From contig LATX02000214.1 in NCBI GenBank assembly GCA_001466705.2, positions 62,001 through 126,000 on the forward strand: a DNA stretch of 64,000 bases. Direction: 5' to 3'. The first letter of the stretch is position 1. Every line of letters begins with the position of its first letter. This DNA is from Moniliophthora roreri. Lineage: Eukaryota; Basidiomycota; Agaricomycetes; Agaricales; Marasmiaceae. Below the pieces are notes generated by a model. It did no database searches. It was not told the origin of the DNA and saw nothing but the letters and a program-made list of their open reading frames with translations. The translations under genes and the position numbers were made by a program. This document shows, in pieces, positions 10,825 to 21,277 of this stretch.

Positions 10825-11624
10825 CATCAGCAAAATGGACACCTAAATATAATAAATTATAATGTATTTTGCTGATTTTAGTCCATTGTAATAGATTAAA
10901 ATCAAGCAATGCTATTACAATACATTAAAATGCATTAAAATGAGACTGGTGTTATTATAATCCATTAAAATACAATAAAATGGGATGGTATTATTATAGT
11001 ACATTAAAATGCAATAAAATGGGATGGTATTATTATAGTGTATTAAAATGCAATAAAATGAGACAGAGTTATTATAATGTAGTAAAATAGATTGTAACAG
11101 AGGCAATCAAAACAGTGCATTTTTATGCCTTCCAGAGGACAGGGAGAGGACTCTATAAAGTGAAGGGAAGCTTTTGGTTGGGGATTTGATCAATAGAAAC
11201 AGCAAGGGGTGGAGATAGGTCTTTTGAGTAAGGGGATATATTGCACTATGTGTGGTGGTAAGTATATGGCACTGTGGTACAGTGGTCTTGAGCACCCCGT
11301 GGCTGCCAAGGATCATGACTAATCCACCTTGAGGTCGAGGGTTCGACTTACGGGGGTTGCAACAAATAAATATTATTTCTTTTTGTCCCCGACCCCCAGG
11401 TGGGGCCGATGCATTATAATGGCTGAAATACATTATAATAGCCAAAATACATTATAATAGCCAGAATACATTATAACCATTTTGCTTCATTTTAACTCAT
11501 TAAAATAAAGGAACAACAATTATATTACATTAAAATACACCATAATGATTATAATGTATTTTGGCCATTATAACATATTTCACTCATTTTATTCCAATAT
11601 ATTTAGGTGTCCATTTCGCTGATG
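10825..11624. mobile_element. 800-bp terminal-inverted-repeat (MITE-like) element
   Basis: The left end CATCAGCAAAATGGACACCTAAATATA (10825..10851) is the reverse complement of the right end (11598..11624), with one mismatch that is itself CpG to CpA. The interior is AT-rich, with repeated blocks of the type ATTATAATNCATTAAAATG. Two 39-bp units around 10981..11058 are nearly identical. There is no transposase frame, so it would be non-autonomous. No convincing target-site duplication was found. Confidence 0.7.
11268..11405 (+). mobile_element. tRNA-derived SINE-like insertion
   Basis: TGGTACAGTGG (11275..11285) fits a pol III A box, and GGTTCGA (11340..11346) fits a B box about 55 bp downstream, at tRNA-like spacing. 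The acceptor and T stems do not pair, so it is not a working tRNA gene. It keeps several CpGs, unlike the AT-rich TIR element around it, implying a younger insertion nested in that element. Confidence 0.5.
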
Positions 11625-11639
11625 TGATGCTAGCCATGC

Positions 11640-12178
11640 ACAGGACAAAGTGCTGTGTCACACGGTAAGAGGCTGCTACCATAAGGAGTAATCCGCTCAT
11701 GGGAGAAAATTCCGTGATGGCAAAGGCTCGAAAAATTTGGCCCAGTGCAAGAATAAAAGAACGAATTCGGATAAATCCGAACTCGTAAACGGGACCCGGA
11801 CGGGAGCGTTACACTATTCTCGACTAAATCCTTTAAAATTCACATGTTTCACACAGGATTCGCTGCAAAGACAAATGTGCATCGAGTATGTAGATCTACA
11901 TAGAAGAGCATTCAATGCCATCGGACACAACATAAACTGTACATGATATGCATATCTGTAAATCATGGAATGTGACTAGGGCTGCCCCAGGGCCCAAGGG
12001 TATGTATCGTATCCATGTATACACAAACATCTCACCCAGTCCGACCTTGGAGTCTAGATTAGACTTGACTAGAAAACGATCGATCAGTAATAAGAAACAG
12101 ATCAAGAAACACAGGGAAGTTCCCTGAACTCCTATCAGTGTCAAGGCGAACCACTCACTTGCAGAACTGGACACGAAC
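11640..12178. other. Intergenic, no gene recognised
   Basis: CpG content returns to normal here. The stretch contains the intact copy (11698..11790) of the repeat decayed at 3084..3168, including the near-palindrome TTCGGATAAATCCGAA. I see no coding region. Confidence 0.6.
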
Positions 12179-14248
12179 CTAGGGTGTTCCGTCCAAACCA
12201 TCGTTACCTTCTAGTGTCATATGGTTGCTTTTGCTGTCAAAAGCATATTCTTGGGTTGTGTCTATCCGAACGGAAAGATTTTGACTACGGGATTTGTGTG
12301 TCGTTGGTGGCGACACGACGCTCGAAGGTATTGAGACCATTTTATGTTCATCTTCGGTGCCTCGGATGGCTTTTCTGGTGTTGAGAGCCACGAGTAGCGA
12401 GTTTGTGTACACTGAAATAACTCAACTTCAGACGACAGGGGGAATTGAATAGAAGACCACTTACAACGTCCGATACAGAAGTAGAAAAGAGCGTAAATGA
12501 GTGTTTCCGGAGACGCCAAAAGCTGCCCATCAAGTGAGAATCATACAAGAGGAGACCAGGACTAGATGCATACCGATATCAACGATGCCATAGCGCACAT
12601 GCTAATTGCATCAAAGTATTAACGAACGACGACGACAGGATCTCAATACAAGTCAAGTTTACCTAGTCGCCCTGCAAAGGTATGAGAATTGGGCAATAAT
12701 CGACGAAGCGCGACAAACTCACAGTCCCGTGTTCGCACTGAAGGTGATCTGAAAATAATAAGGTCCATGTCAACTGCAATATGATACTTTCATGGAACCT
12801 TGACAGGACTGACCAGTATACTGATCGTTGTATCGGTTCTAAATTGCAACTTCATTCAATACGGCCTGTAAACGTCGATTGGCAGACTATACGCACCGCT
12901 TGAACCCAGTCTTAGCACGGTAGAGCGTGATGCAGAGAGAAGCAGCAATAAGCACATCGGCTGCTGCCGAAAGGGCATTTATCGAGATAGTGAGCGGCTG
13001 AAAAGTGTTGAGGCAGAGAGCACGGGGTTAGGTCGGACGGCGTACGTTGATCGTAAGAAGGTCGGTGAACGTCTTCATCTGGAGTCTGCGAAACGTCTCT
13101 TAGGATGTGACAACGAATCTAGTAGAAGCAGAACGAACGATATGATCACCCACGCTGATATTGGAGTGGAGAATCTCAGTATCCGTTCACATAGGAGTCG
13201 GAAAAGACATACCAGTACCGCATGCTATCAAAAGAGACATAGACATTAGTATATAGACGAGCTTCCTGCGCAGAATACCACTCACCAGCATTAGTAAATA
13301 CAATAATGAGGATGAGGCCAGCGAGATAATAATTTTTCTTGCTCACTGAAACTAGCTTCAGACTAGGGAACCGGTTAAAGTAGTCGTGACTCACTTTGCC
13401 AAACCCTAACGGTGTAGAAGCTGGATTCACGATTTAGCGAGTAATAAGTGTCCAACATATATATAACACACCACTGCACCAAAGTACCCGAAACACCCTT
13501 GATCACATGAAGGAATTAGACAGAGAACAAGGGGAAAGATTCGGATGATCCTTACTGTGGGAACTGCCTCTGCCTTTGGAGCACACTTAGTAGGCGAATT
13601 GATTTTCCAGGTAAAGAAATCCTCACCAAGACGGACCTGAGGCGCACAGCTCGTTAGATTCGGCCGTAGATTCTCAGAAAAATACGCACCAAACCATTAC
13701 TGTGAGTTCCTCCTTAACGCTTTCGGGACGGGGATGTGAGGACAAATAACTAGGACGATGTGGAGAAAACCACTACTCACTAGTATGTTGTGATTGTGTA
13801 ATGATAGACTATGAGGCCGTGCGTGAGTGCTATGATGCTCATGGACTTGATGGGGAGCTTACTGGTATGCGTAATGCAGGCAAGATGGATAGTATCGAGA
13901 ACTAAAGTCGCAGCAACCTAAGCGGGTTTGAGGGGGGAAAAATATTTTTGAGCACTTCGATTACACGCACCAGATACTTCAGATACCAAGGATCGTTTGG
14001 GTATCCTATGAGGCTTTGGTTAGGTCGTGTGCCTGTTATTAACTTGTTGGACTACTCACGGTTATAGTAGTATGCGGTTTGAACCAAAGAGATACCATAG
14101 AACACAGCGCTGATCATGACCCCGATGTACATGACGCCCATGGTGTCGTCCAATGGCTGCTGCTCCCCAGGATTCTAAAGTTGTGATGGATAAGTAAAAC
14201 GTTCGGGTTTTGTAAGTTGAGTTGACGAACTTGGATGGTGGCGGGCAT
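12179..14248 (-). CDS. DUF6534 domain multi-pass membrane protein, intron-dense
   Basis: The gene runs right to left from ATG at 14248 to TAG at 12179. Conserved blocks can be read through many small exons. They are LDDTMGVMYIGVMISAVFYG (exon 14060..14174), RYPNDPWYLKYL (13971..14005), VAATLVLDTIHLACITHT (13863..13917), then EAVPT, GTLVQC and FYTVRVWQ. They continue with SKKNYYLAGLILIIVF, NALSAAADVLIAASL, RAKTGFKR, SANTGL, YALFYFCIGRLY and finally TNSLLVALNTRKAIRG. This order is that of the basidiomycete DUF6534 proteins, which have about seven membrane segments and no known function. Several exons are tiny (28, 10, 10 and 14 nt). The polar tail after the last segment is probably cytosolic. 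The exact exon list around 13.1-13.3 kb is uncertain. Confidence 0.85.
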
Positions 14249-15050
14249 TGCTGAAACTCGAGACCCAAGGATGTGACAAGGGCAATTAAATCAGTGTTGG
14301 ATCTTAAGGGGTTATTACCGTGTAGACCCCTTAATACCTTAATTGGGAGGGCTTACATGGGTAACATGGGAACGAGACACAACTCGATGGGATCAGTCGA
14401 GAGGGATCGGTCGAGAGGGATCGGTCGAGTCGAGCAGGAAGTGACAGACAGCCGTTAAGATACTTCCAAAAAAGGCAAGACGAGGCACGCGGGGTACGGG
14501 CAGAAGTCGACAACTAGATCTCGGCGTTCTGTGACAACACTGATACTGAACTGGACAGTGCTTCGTTTTGACGATAGTGGGTGCGTTGATGAAAGGCGAC
14601 TGTACAGTGTGGGGTTCCGGAGTCGGTCGAATTAGCAGAAGCTGACGTCGTAAGGATTGAGTGGTATCCATCGACTGATCCCTCGTAGTGTAAGCCCTGC
14701 CAGTTTTAAACTCGGATTTGCAGGCATACATGGTCTCTGAAGTCCAGTGCAGCTACCGGGGTACTTCGGACCTGTCCGTCCGGATTCAAGGCCTGGCGGT
14801 CCGTGATTTTCGGATTTTAGCGCCCAAAATCAGCCCAAAAACTGCCGTGCCGGCCGTCCTCGATACGGTATCCTCCATGATTTTTGGCGGTTACAGAAAT
14901 TTTGACCCCTATGACCTGCGACCATCCACTGTTGGGTGCAATCTGGTACAACACGGACCCTCCCCTGTCCAGTGTCTTGTAAAAATGCTCTGATCGAAGC
15001 TCTACCATTCTTCACATTTCCCATCCCTCCAATCCTTTCCTGCTGATATC
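14249..15050. other. Intergenic between divergent DUF6534 and P450 genes
   Basis: No coding region is seen. It holds a short tandem duplication of GAGGGATCGGTC near 14400..14428. It must contain the promoters of both flanking genes. Confidence 0.6.
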
Positions 15051-17002
15051 ATGTCCTTCTTTCGTCGAAACCCTGCCCTTCCTCCCGGTCCTTCTCCGCT
15101 TCCTCTGCTTGGGGTAAGCAAACGTTTCATGTCTACCTCTCCCGACGCTGAACTGTCTTCAGAATGTCTTCGACATGCCCTCTGGTCAGGAGTGGCTCAC
15201 ATTTGCCGAGTGGGGTAGGAAATATGGTACGTCGTCATTGTGCTCAAATAAGACCTTCCATTATAATGGCTTACAGGAGGGATATGCTCCGTGACGCTTA
15301 TGGGTCAGCCAATGATCATCATCAACTCGGCAGATATTATGGCCGAGCTCGACAAGAAGAGCGCCATCTATTCAGATCGTCCCAGGCTTGAAATGGGAGG
15401 CGAGCTCGTCGGTTACTCGAAGACCCTAGTGCTGGTTCCCTACGGAGATCGGTTTAGAAACTACCGTAGATACATATCTCGCTTGATTGGCACCCCGAAG
15501 GCGATGTCAAAGTTCTATCCTATGGAAGAAACCGAGATGCATCGTTTCTTGCAGAGAGTCGCGCATAATCCTGACGACCTCAGTCAACACCTTCGAAAGT
15601 GAGTGTCGCTTTGGGTCTACTGTGATTGGATGCTCACAGACGTCTCACACGCTAGGACTTCTGGCGCGATCATCATGAAGCTCGCGTACGGTATTGACGT
15701 CTTGGAAAAGGACGATCCATTCGTCGAACTTATTGAACATGCCAACGATAACTTCAATATAGCCACTGCACCAGGTCACAATCCATTTTAGCTTTCCTCA
15801 GTGCTGTCCACTTAATTTGGGTCTTTCGACTTAGGCGCTTTCTTGGTCGACGTTTTCCCGTCCTTGAAACATATACCCCCAGGTTTCCCGGGTGGCGGTT
15901 TCCATGAACTGGCCCACAAGTGGGCGAAGGCGTTCAATGATATGGTTGAAGTACCATACGCGCACACGAAGCATCTGATGGTGAGTTGTGTACTGCGTGC
16001 GGTGAGGTCCTTGAGCTCATTTACATCAGTCCTTGGGGAAAGCGCCCGTATCCTTCGTCACCAGTTCACTTGAAAACGAAGACAAGCTAAGTGAAGAAGA
16101 GATTTTCGAGATCAAGCACACCGCAGCCTCACTGTATGGGGCTGGCGCAGATACTACTGTCTCTGCGCAATATGCCTTCTTCCTCGCCATGGTCCGCCAC
16201 CCTGGTAGGCCTTCATCCAGCGGTCAGAAGAACATTACCTGACACGCCACTTTTTTTTTCAGAGGTCCAGCGGAAAGCTCAAGCCGAGATTGACGCAGTC
16301 GTGGGGAATGATAGGCTACCCTCTTTCAGCGATAAGGAACATTTACCATATGTCAATGCCGTGCTCAGCGAGGCTCTCCGATGGAACAGTGTTGCGCCTA
16401 CTGGTAGGGACCTTCATTCTTCATCCGCCTTCTTTATTTTGACCATCGAAACGATAGGTGTTCCCCATCGGGCGACAGAGGACGGCATGATTGGGGGTTA
16501 CTTTATACCGAAAGGATCTATCATTATCACCAACCTTTGGTTTGTCCTGTAGAGCCCGCATTCCCCGTTACCTTCTCATGAACACCCTTCAGGTATATGT
16601 TGAATGACCCGGCGGTCTACCCTGACCCCTTCAAGTTTGACCCGGAGCGATTCATCGCTACACCCGAAAAGCCAGCACAAAGGGATCCTCGACACGCCTG
16701 CTTCGGATACGCCCGTCGCATCTGTGCTGGGTTGCATCTCGCCGAAGCATCACTCTGGCTGTGCATTGTCATGTCACTTGCAGTGTTCGACATCAGCCCT
16801 GCCATAGGAGAAGACGGGAAACCTATCATTCCAGAGCACGAGAATACGAACGGAACGATTAGGTCAGTAAAGCCGCAATAATCTTCAATTCGAACGCGCT
16901 CACCGGACATTATATCTCAGTCATCCAAAACCATTCAAGTGCACAATCAAACCTCGTTCGGAGAAAGCCCTTTCTCTTATCGACAGCGACGTATCGCAAT
17001 AG
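15051..17002 (+). CDS. Cytochrome P450 monooxygenase
   Basis: Ten exons join in frame to 487 residues: 15051..15113, 15163..15226, 15277..15598, 15656..15774, 15835..15980, 16030..16204, 16263..16403, 16458..16539, 16593..16862, 16921..17002. Family marks are the proline-rich start (LPPGPSPLPLLG), the I-helix GAGADTT, the K-helix EALR, the DPERF meander motif and the heme loop CFGYARRICAG with its Cys ligand. The layout resembles CYP5144-type enzymes of basidiomycetes, which hydroxylate small lipophilic compounds. Two oddities are seen. The protein begins almost at the proline hinge with no membrane anchor, and the heme loop has Ala where FxxGxRxCxG has the conserved Gly. The substrate is unknown. 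Confidence 0.92.
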
Positions 17003-17167
17003 ACTTACCTTCCTTCCAAGTTTCATCCCATTCGTTAATTACTCTATTTGGATCGCCTGATCTCTCCCTTTACTGCGGCTATTAGTACCGAAACATATAA
17101 ACTTTTATTGGGGTGCTGGGTCTACATTCACGCACTAGGTAATTCAATAACCCTTCCTTCGCACGCG
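17003..17167. other. Short intergenic stretch after the P450 gene
   Basis: No features are seen other than the P450 3' flank. Confidence 0.5.
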
Positions 17168-17764
17168 TCATACCGTGGTATGCAAAGCTGGAGCATTTTG
17201 TCGACGGGGTATGGGAAAAGGGTGATCTCTGCCCCTCCTGGGTGTCGGCCTGGTCACCGTACGCGCCGCCGGTGAATTGTCTTCAAGGCGTGGATCAATG
17301 GGCGACGGTGTGAAGTCGAGGTCTAGATTATCTCCGTTCGAGATTTCGACAGCAACAACCGTGATCGGTGGCTGTGGACTTTCTGGTAAACTTTCAATGC
17401 TCCGTTGTCGAGTCCAACTCGGGGGTTGTTTCGTCGCCGGGAGACTCGTACTGCTAAAGTTTGAAAGCCTCCCAAACCTTCCGTCTCCGAATCGCTGACT
17501 GGCTGAGCGAACCAGCCTTGGAAGAAAAGGCATCTCCGTGCTCCCAACGGAAGGCTTCGACCGAGGTAAAGTGTCTTCCAATAAATTCCTGAAAGTTGTT
17601 CGTCTCTCGACTCGCGACTGGCGCCTAGTTTCCTTCGTATGAAGTTGGTCCAAGGAATGTCTTCTTACAGACTTTGTGCGACGGGCCCTGGCCTGCATGG
17701 ACCGAGTTGACCGGGATCGCTTGACAAGAACGGACGGAGCCTTGGTCTCGAAGGTCATAGACAT
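17168..17764 (-). CDS. Basic, disordered hypothetical protein, probably 3' exon
   Basis: A long open frame is rich in Arg, Ser and Pro (VKRSRSTRSMQARARR), with no recognised domain. The first in-frame ATG is at 17764. The frame stays open upstream to about 17820, where an acceptor-like CTGTACTAG occurs. An upstream exon is therefore likely; a donor-like GCA/GTGAGT lies near 17933. Copies of its 5' part and of its upstream region lie at 1..155 and 3168..3312, so the locus belongs to a repeated sequence and could be a degenerating family member. I cannot assign a function. Confidence 0.4.
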   Translation of the reverse strand: MSMTFETKAPSVLVKRSRSTRSMQARARRTKSVRRHSLDQLHTKETRRQSRVERRTTFRNLLEDTLPRSKPSVGSTEMPFLPRLVRSASQRFGDGRFGRLSNFSSTSLPATKQPPSWTRQRSIESLPESPQPPITVVAVEISNGDNLDLDFTPSPIDPRLEDNSPAARTVTRPTPRRGRDHPFPIPRRQNAPALHTTV

Positions 17765-17905
17765 CGGCGACCAGTGTGAGGTGGGATTAGTATGAGCACT
17801 GTCTGAGAGTTTGTGCACCGCGTCCTAGTACAGAGACGATGAAATGAGTACCAGCAGTTAAGGATCTGGGCGGAGGGATACTCTTACATCTGTTGACGTA
17901 TGTGC
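17616..17905. repeat. Parent-like copy of the segments at 1..155 and 3168..3312
   Basis: This 290-bp segment is contiguous here and CpG-rich. Its two halves recur at the left of the window in the same order and orientation, about 3.0 kb apart. The right half is heavily CpG-decayed there. Confidence 0.8.
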
Positions 17906-18259
17906 ACTGATCGTGATGATTTGAATATCAGACTCACTGCTCCCTCTCGTCGGATTCGAGTTTCTCTTTCTTCCGCACCATTTGAAGAAGCGTGAGCCTC
18001 CTCTCCGAAGAAAGTGTAGGGCACAATGGGTATGCATAGGGAGCGGTAGAGATACAACGAATGTGGGGAAGGTAGCCTGCTAACCTTTGATGGGAAGTAA
18101 TCAACCCCGTATCTCTAGTACTTATACCAAACGCAACAACTATTCGTGTCTAGATAAAGTAAAATGTTACAATTCAACCTGCCGGCGGCAGTTCACACCC
18201 ATCTCCTCCCGCTGTCCAGCAACAGCGCCACAATGCATCACTCCCGATTTAGTGATGAT
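17906..18259. other. Intergenic, possible 5' exon of the 17.2-kb ORF
   Basis: On the minus strand a short open stretch (about 18060..17934) ends in a good donor, GTGAGT. It could be an upstream exon of the ORF at 17168..17764. Otherwise nothing is recognised. Confidence 0.35.
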
Positions 18260-19693
18260 TTAAAGTTGACTTGTCAAGGATTGCCTCTCGTAGGCTCCTT
18301 GGTACCTTTGCCGCAATACTGAAGCCCTTGCATCCAAAGAAAGCCGGACTGCTCCCGCATTGACACCCTGCATCGTGAGTGAAACTGGTAGCGGTCGAAT
18401 TGGCCTCGTTGGAAACGGGCTCTCACGAGCTCTTACCGAGGACGACCTCCTCAGTGGCCCGGGGCGAGATGGACGGGAAGAAAATGATGTATCCTCTATT
18501 GCCTGATGAGAGGCAGGCAGAGAGACTCTTCGCATACGCATCCCGTTGCTATTGATAACAGGCTCCGTATCTGCGACAATCGGTGCAGGCTGGAGTTCGT
18601 CATCAAGAAAGCTTTTCCGCAACGTCTTGGATATCGAGACAGGATACATCGGAGACGATACTTCGGCCTCATTATTCTGCGGTGGCAAAACGCTGACCGG
18701 AGAAAATATGAAAGGTGTTGTCACCTCTACCCCATCCTCGTATCCCAAAGGAAGGGGAGAGACAAGAATGAATGGTGATGGAGGTAGAGACCTGGAAACA
18801 GCGAGATGACCGTCCCTGTCCATTGAAGGTTTGACTACAATGGGGACCAGATCGGGAGGATGACGATTCTTCCTGCGTGTGGCCTTTACTGGAAATTGGA
18901 TTGACTGTAGTGGGAAATGTGGGAGAACGGATGTCTTCCGTTTTGAATTTTTACCTTGAGCTATGATATCCTCAGCATTTTTATTCTCTACCCTCTCCTG
19001 CTCAATGGCTTGGAGCAAAGTGGTATGGACGTCGCCTACCAAAGGAGACGAACGCTCTGCATGGATGGGCAGGAGGATAGTCTGCTCGATGTGCTGATGA
19101 CTAAAAAGGGAATGTGACGCTGAAGGATTTGCCACGAGGCGCGTGCTTTTGGCCGCGAGCGTCCCAGGCTGGTCTTTTGGTAAGTTTTTAGGTGTCGCAG
19201 GACGTTCAGATGGAGGGACAGGTTCCGTTGGTTCTGAACGAGAATGACTTCTTCCCCGATCAAAAAAGGATGCCCAATGTGCGGACTTCGTGGTGGGTTT
19301 AGAATCGACGGATGTATTTTCCTCTGCGTCGGGAGTTCCTTGCTTTCTGGATTTCGACTTCGACCGCGACCGGAGGCCTAGCAGTTTGGCAGACACCTTC
19401 GCCTTTGCGTTCTGCAATCTACCCCTCGGTACCGGTGCTACGTTCTCTTCCTCTCGTCCATCGTAGAACATTCTCTCCTCTACTGGCGATGTCCTGTTTC
19501 TGCCATGATTGACCTGACCTAATCCTTTCGTTCCTCTCTCGTCTCTGGCTGGTTCTGGTAGCGATGCACCTTCCCCCGTTTCGAACATCCACTGATTCAA
19601 CAGACTGTTTTCCTTGAGCCCTCCCAATTGTGTGAAAACATCGAGTAATGATTCCCTGACAGCAGTCGAGTTTCGAGTAGTCTTGTAGGACAT
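18260..19693 (-). CDS. Hypothetical protein, 477 aa, disordered, single exon
   Basis: An uninterrupted frame runs from ATG at 19693 to a stop at 18260. The N-terminus (residues 1-45, RESLLDVFTQLGGLKENSLLN) could form helices. The rest is low-complexity, with an Arg/Lys/Ser track (RSRSKSKSRKQG, about residue 110) and proline-serine-rich stretches (SLPPSPFILVSPLPLGYEDG). The absence of introns is unusual among its neighbours. No catalytic motif or membrane segment is seen. I do not recognise a family. Phosphorylation-regulated scaffold or signalling proteins of fungi often look like this, but that is only an inference. Confidence 0.7.
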   Translation of the reverse strand: MSYKTTRNSTAVRESLLDVFTQLGGLKENSLLNQWMFETGEGASLPEPARDERGTKGLGQVNHGRNRTSPVEERMFYDGREEENVAPVPRGRLQNAKAKVSAKLLGLRSRSKSKSRKQGTPDAEENTSVDSKPTTKSAHWASFFDRGRSHSRSEPTEPVPPSERPATPKNLPKDQPGTLAAKSTRLVANPSASHSLFSHQHIEQTILLPIHAERSSPLVGDVHTTLLQAIEQERVENKNAEDIIAQGKNSKRKTSVLPHFPLQSIQFPVKATRRKNRHPPDLVPIVVKPSMDRDGHLAVSRSLPPSPFILVSPLPLGYEDGVEVTTPFIFSPVSVLPPQNNEAEVSSPMYPVSISKTLRKSFLDDELQPAPIVADTEPVINSNGMRMRRVSLPASHQAIEDTSFSSRPSRPGPLRRSSSVRARESPFPTRPIRPLPVSLTMQGVNAGAVRLSLDARASVLRQRYQGAYERQSLTSQL

Positions 19694-20031
19694 TTATGTC
19701 GATGGCACTGATTCGTTTTGGTTCTGACCGAGGTGAAAGGGCGTGCAGCTACATGCTTATGTGTGGGAAAGGAAAACACGGTCTGTTAGTCTCCTTGCCA
19801 ACAAGGCATGTATAACACGCTTCTCACATGCAATCCCGAGCTGAACGATGGGATGCCGTTGGCCGTTGAGAGGAGACGACCATTCAATAGACTTTTCAAT
19901 AACATACGGCATAAACTGCAGTGAAACTAAATGAGTCTATACAATTCAAGAGACGCGAGGGAAGGCATGCTTGGCATATAATCGATTCAGCTTGTGTGAT
20001 ATTATTGATGATGGGAGAGGGACAAGAAAGG

Positions 20032-21196
20032 TCACATTCGGTTGGTGAATTTATCTCTAGCTTTCTGGTTACGTCTAAGGTCCTCGCCCTCCAGTTTTGC
20101 GGTAAGTCCCGTGTGAATTTCTTTTGCATATTTCTCCCCTTCCTTGAGGTCTGTTAATCTTGTCTGAGTGATCCTGAATGAGCCTCAACGTACCTTGAGT
20201 TTTTCTTTCAATTCGGACATGGTCAGCTCCCCAGGGCCAAGCATTCGCATCCCTTGCAGTTGTGGAACCGGGGAGGCGGGGGAATAAATCAAAAGCAGCC
20301 GTATTGATGACGATAACTCCTCAAGGGGTGTAGCATCGAGAAAATGTGTGGGAGGTACCTGGATTTTCATGAGACAATAGGATGCATTGCGGGAGTCGAG
20401 CAACACACCAGATTCAACGACACACAGACAGGCCACCTGTCCCTGCCATCCAAGACTTCGCCTTCATCCCAGTAGTCCGGAAGCTCAAAGTCTATTGCAG
20501 AGCTAATCTTTCTGGTATCAAATCCACTGGACGTATCTTCATCCACATCCATATCTCCGGTAGACGTGTCTTTTGCTCCAAGTCCGCCCTTCTTTGCCTT
20601 GTACTCGATACTTTTTGTTCTGGGAACCTTGGTATCCCATAGAGCGGCAAGAGCTGCCATGAATAGGGCGTCATAAATGTTCCCGGAATGTGCTAAAACA
20701 ACCAAATCCAAGTTGAGGAGCCAGGATTTTTTTCGAGGTAGGATCGCAAGGTTTGCAGGATGTAGCGATGGATGAGAAAGGGTTTGGTGTAGAACATCCG
20801 TAAAATCGTGCTGAAGGTCATCGAGTGCTGCTGACGAAAGATTTGGGTATGCAGAGGGAGAGCTATCTTCATGCCATTTAGTTGAAAAGTCAGATAAAAA
20901 AAAAAATTGTACCACACGAACCAAGATACACTGCATACTATACGACCCCCATCCGCACCATCCTCTTCAACATTCTCGACTTCGAGTTTCACAGCTGCTA
21001 GCACTTCTGTTCCTCCGCTTCCGTCATGTGGATTTCGACCGATGTTGAGGCGAGCACTTCCATTCGACAAGGGTGCTACGCCTGTCTCGAGAGCGATAGG
21101 ACGAAAATCATGGAGAGAACGACCATCTGCACGACGTGGAGGATTCCCGAGAATCCCTGCTTGTATGAAAGATTTTTCTGCTTTTGAGATGGACAT
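20032..21196 (-). CDS. RRP42: Exosome core subunit Rrp42 (RNase PH-like)
   Basis: Four exons (20922..21196, 20409..20862, 20194..20358, 20032..20163) join to 341 residues. The N-terminus SKAEKSFIQAGILGNPPRRA with DGRSLHDFRPIALETGVAPL-type motif and GSARLNIG is diagnostic of the Rrp42 branch of RNase PH-fold proteins. GGTEVLAAVKLEVE and DALFMAALAALWDTKVP follow. The acidic insert DMDVDEDTSSGFDTRK and the C-terminal QGMRMLGPGELT also fit. In eukaryotes this ring subunit is structural and catalytically inactive. The exosome processes and degrades RNA 3' to 5' in nucleus and cytoplasm. It lies head to head with the Xaa-Pro peptidase gene, with only 81 bp between start codons. Confidence 0.95.
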
Positions 21197-21277
21197 GGTG
21201 ATGGTACTCGTGGAGCGAGAGATTTCACAGGCACTGCTGCAAGCTCCGGCAGCTCTCTACTTCCAACTATCATCATC
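21197..21277. promoter_or_regulatory. 81-bp divergent promoter region, RRP42 / Xaa-Pro peptidase
   Basis: The two start codons are 81 bp apart on opposite strands, so promoters and 5' leaders of both genes must share or overlap this interval and each other's coding DNA. No TATA box is obvious. The interval contains GGAGCGAGAGATTTCACAGG and a CT-rich tract (CAGCTCTCTACTTCC) before the peptidase ATG. Confidence 0.6.

Noticed and set aside
10900..11100. CRISPR-like array in the ATTAAAATG repeats
   Set aside because: Degenerate AT-rich tandem repeats inside a eukaryotic TIR element, without unique spacers.
11268..11405. A functional tRNA gene
   Set aside because: A and B boxes are present, but acceptor and T stems do not pair.
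17168..17818. Start codon at 17818 for the Arg/Ser-rich ORF
   Set aside because: That position is GTG, not ATG; the frame more likely continues from an upstream exon or starts at 17764.
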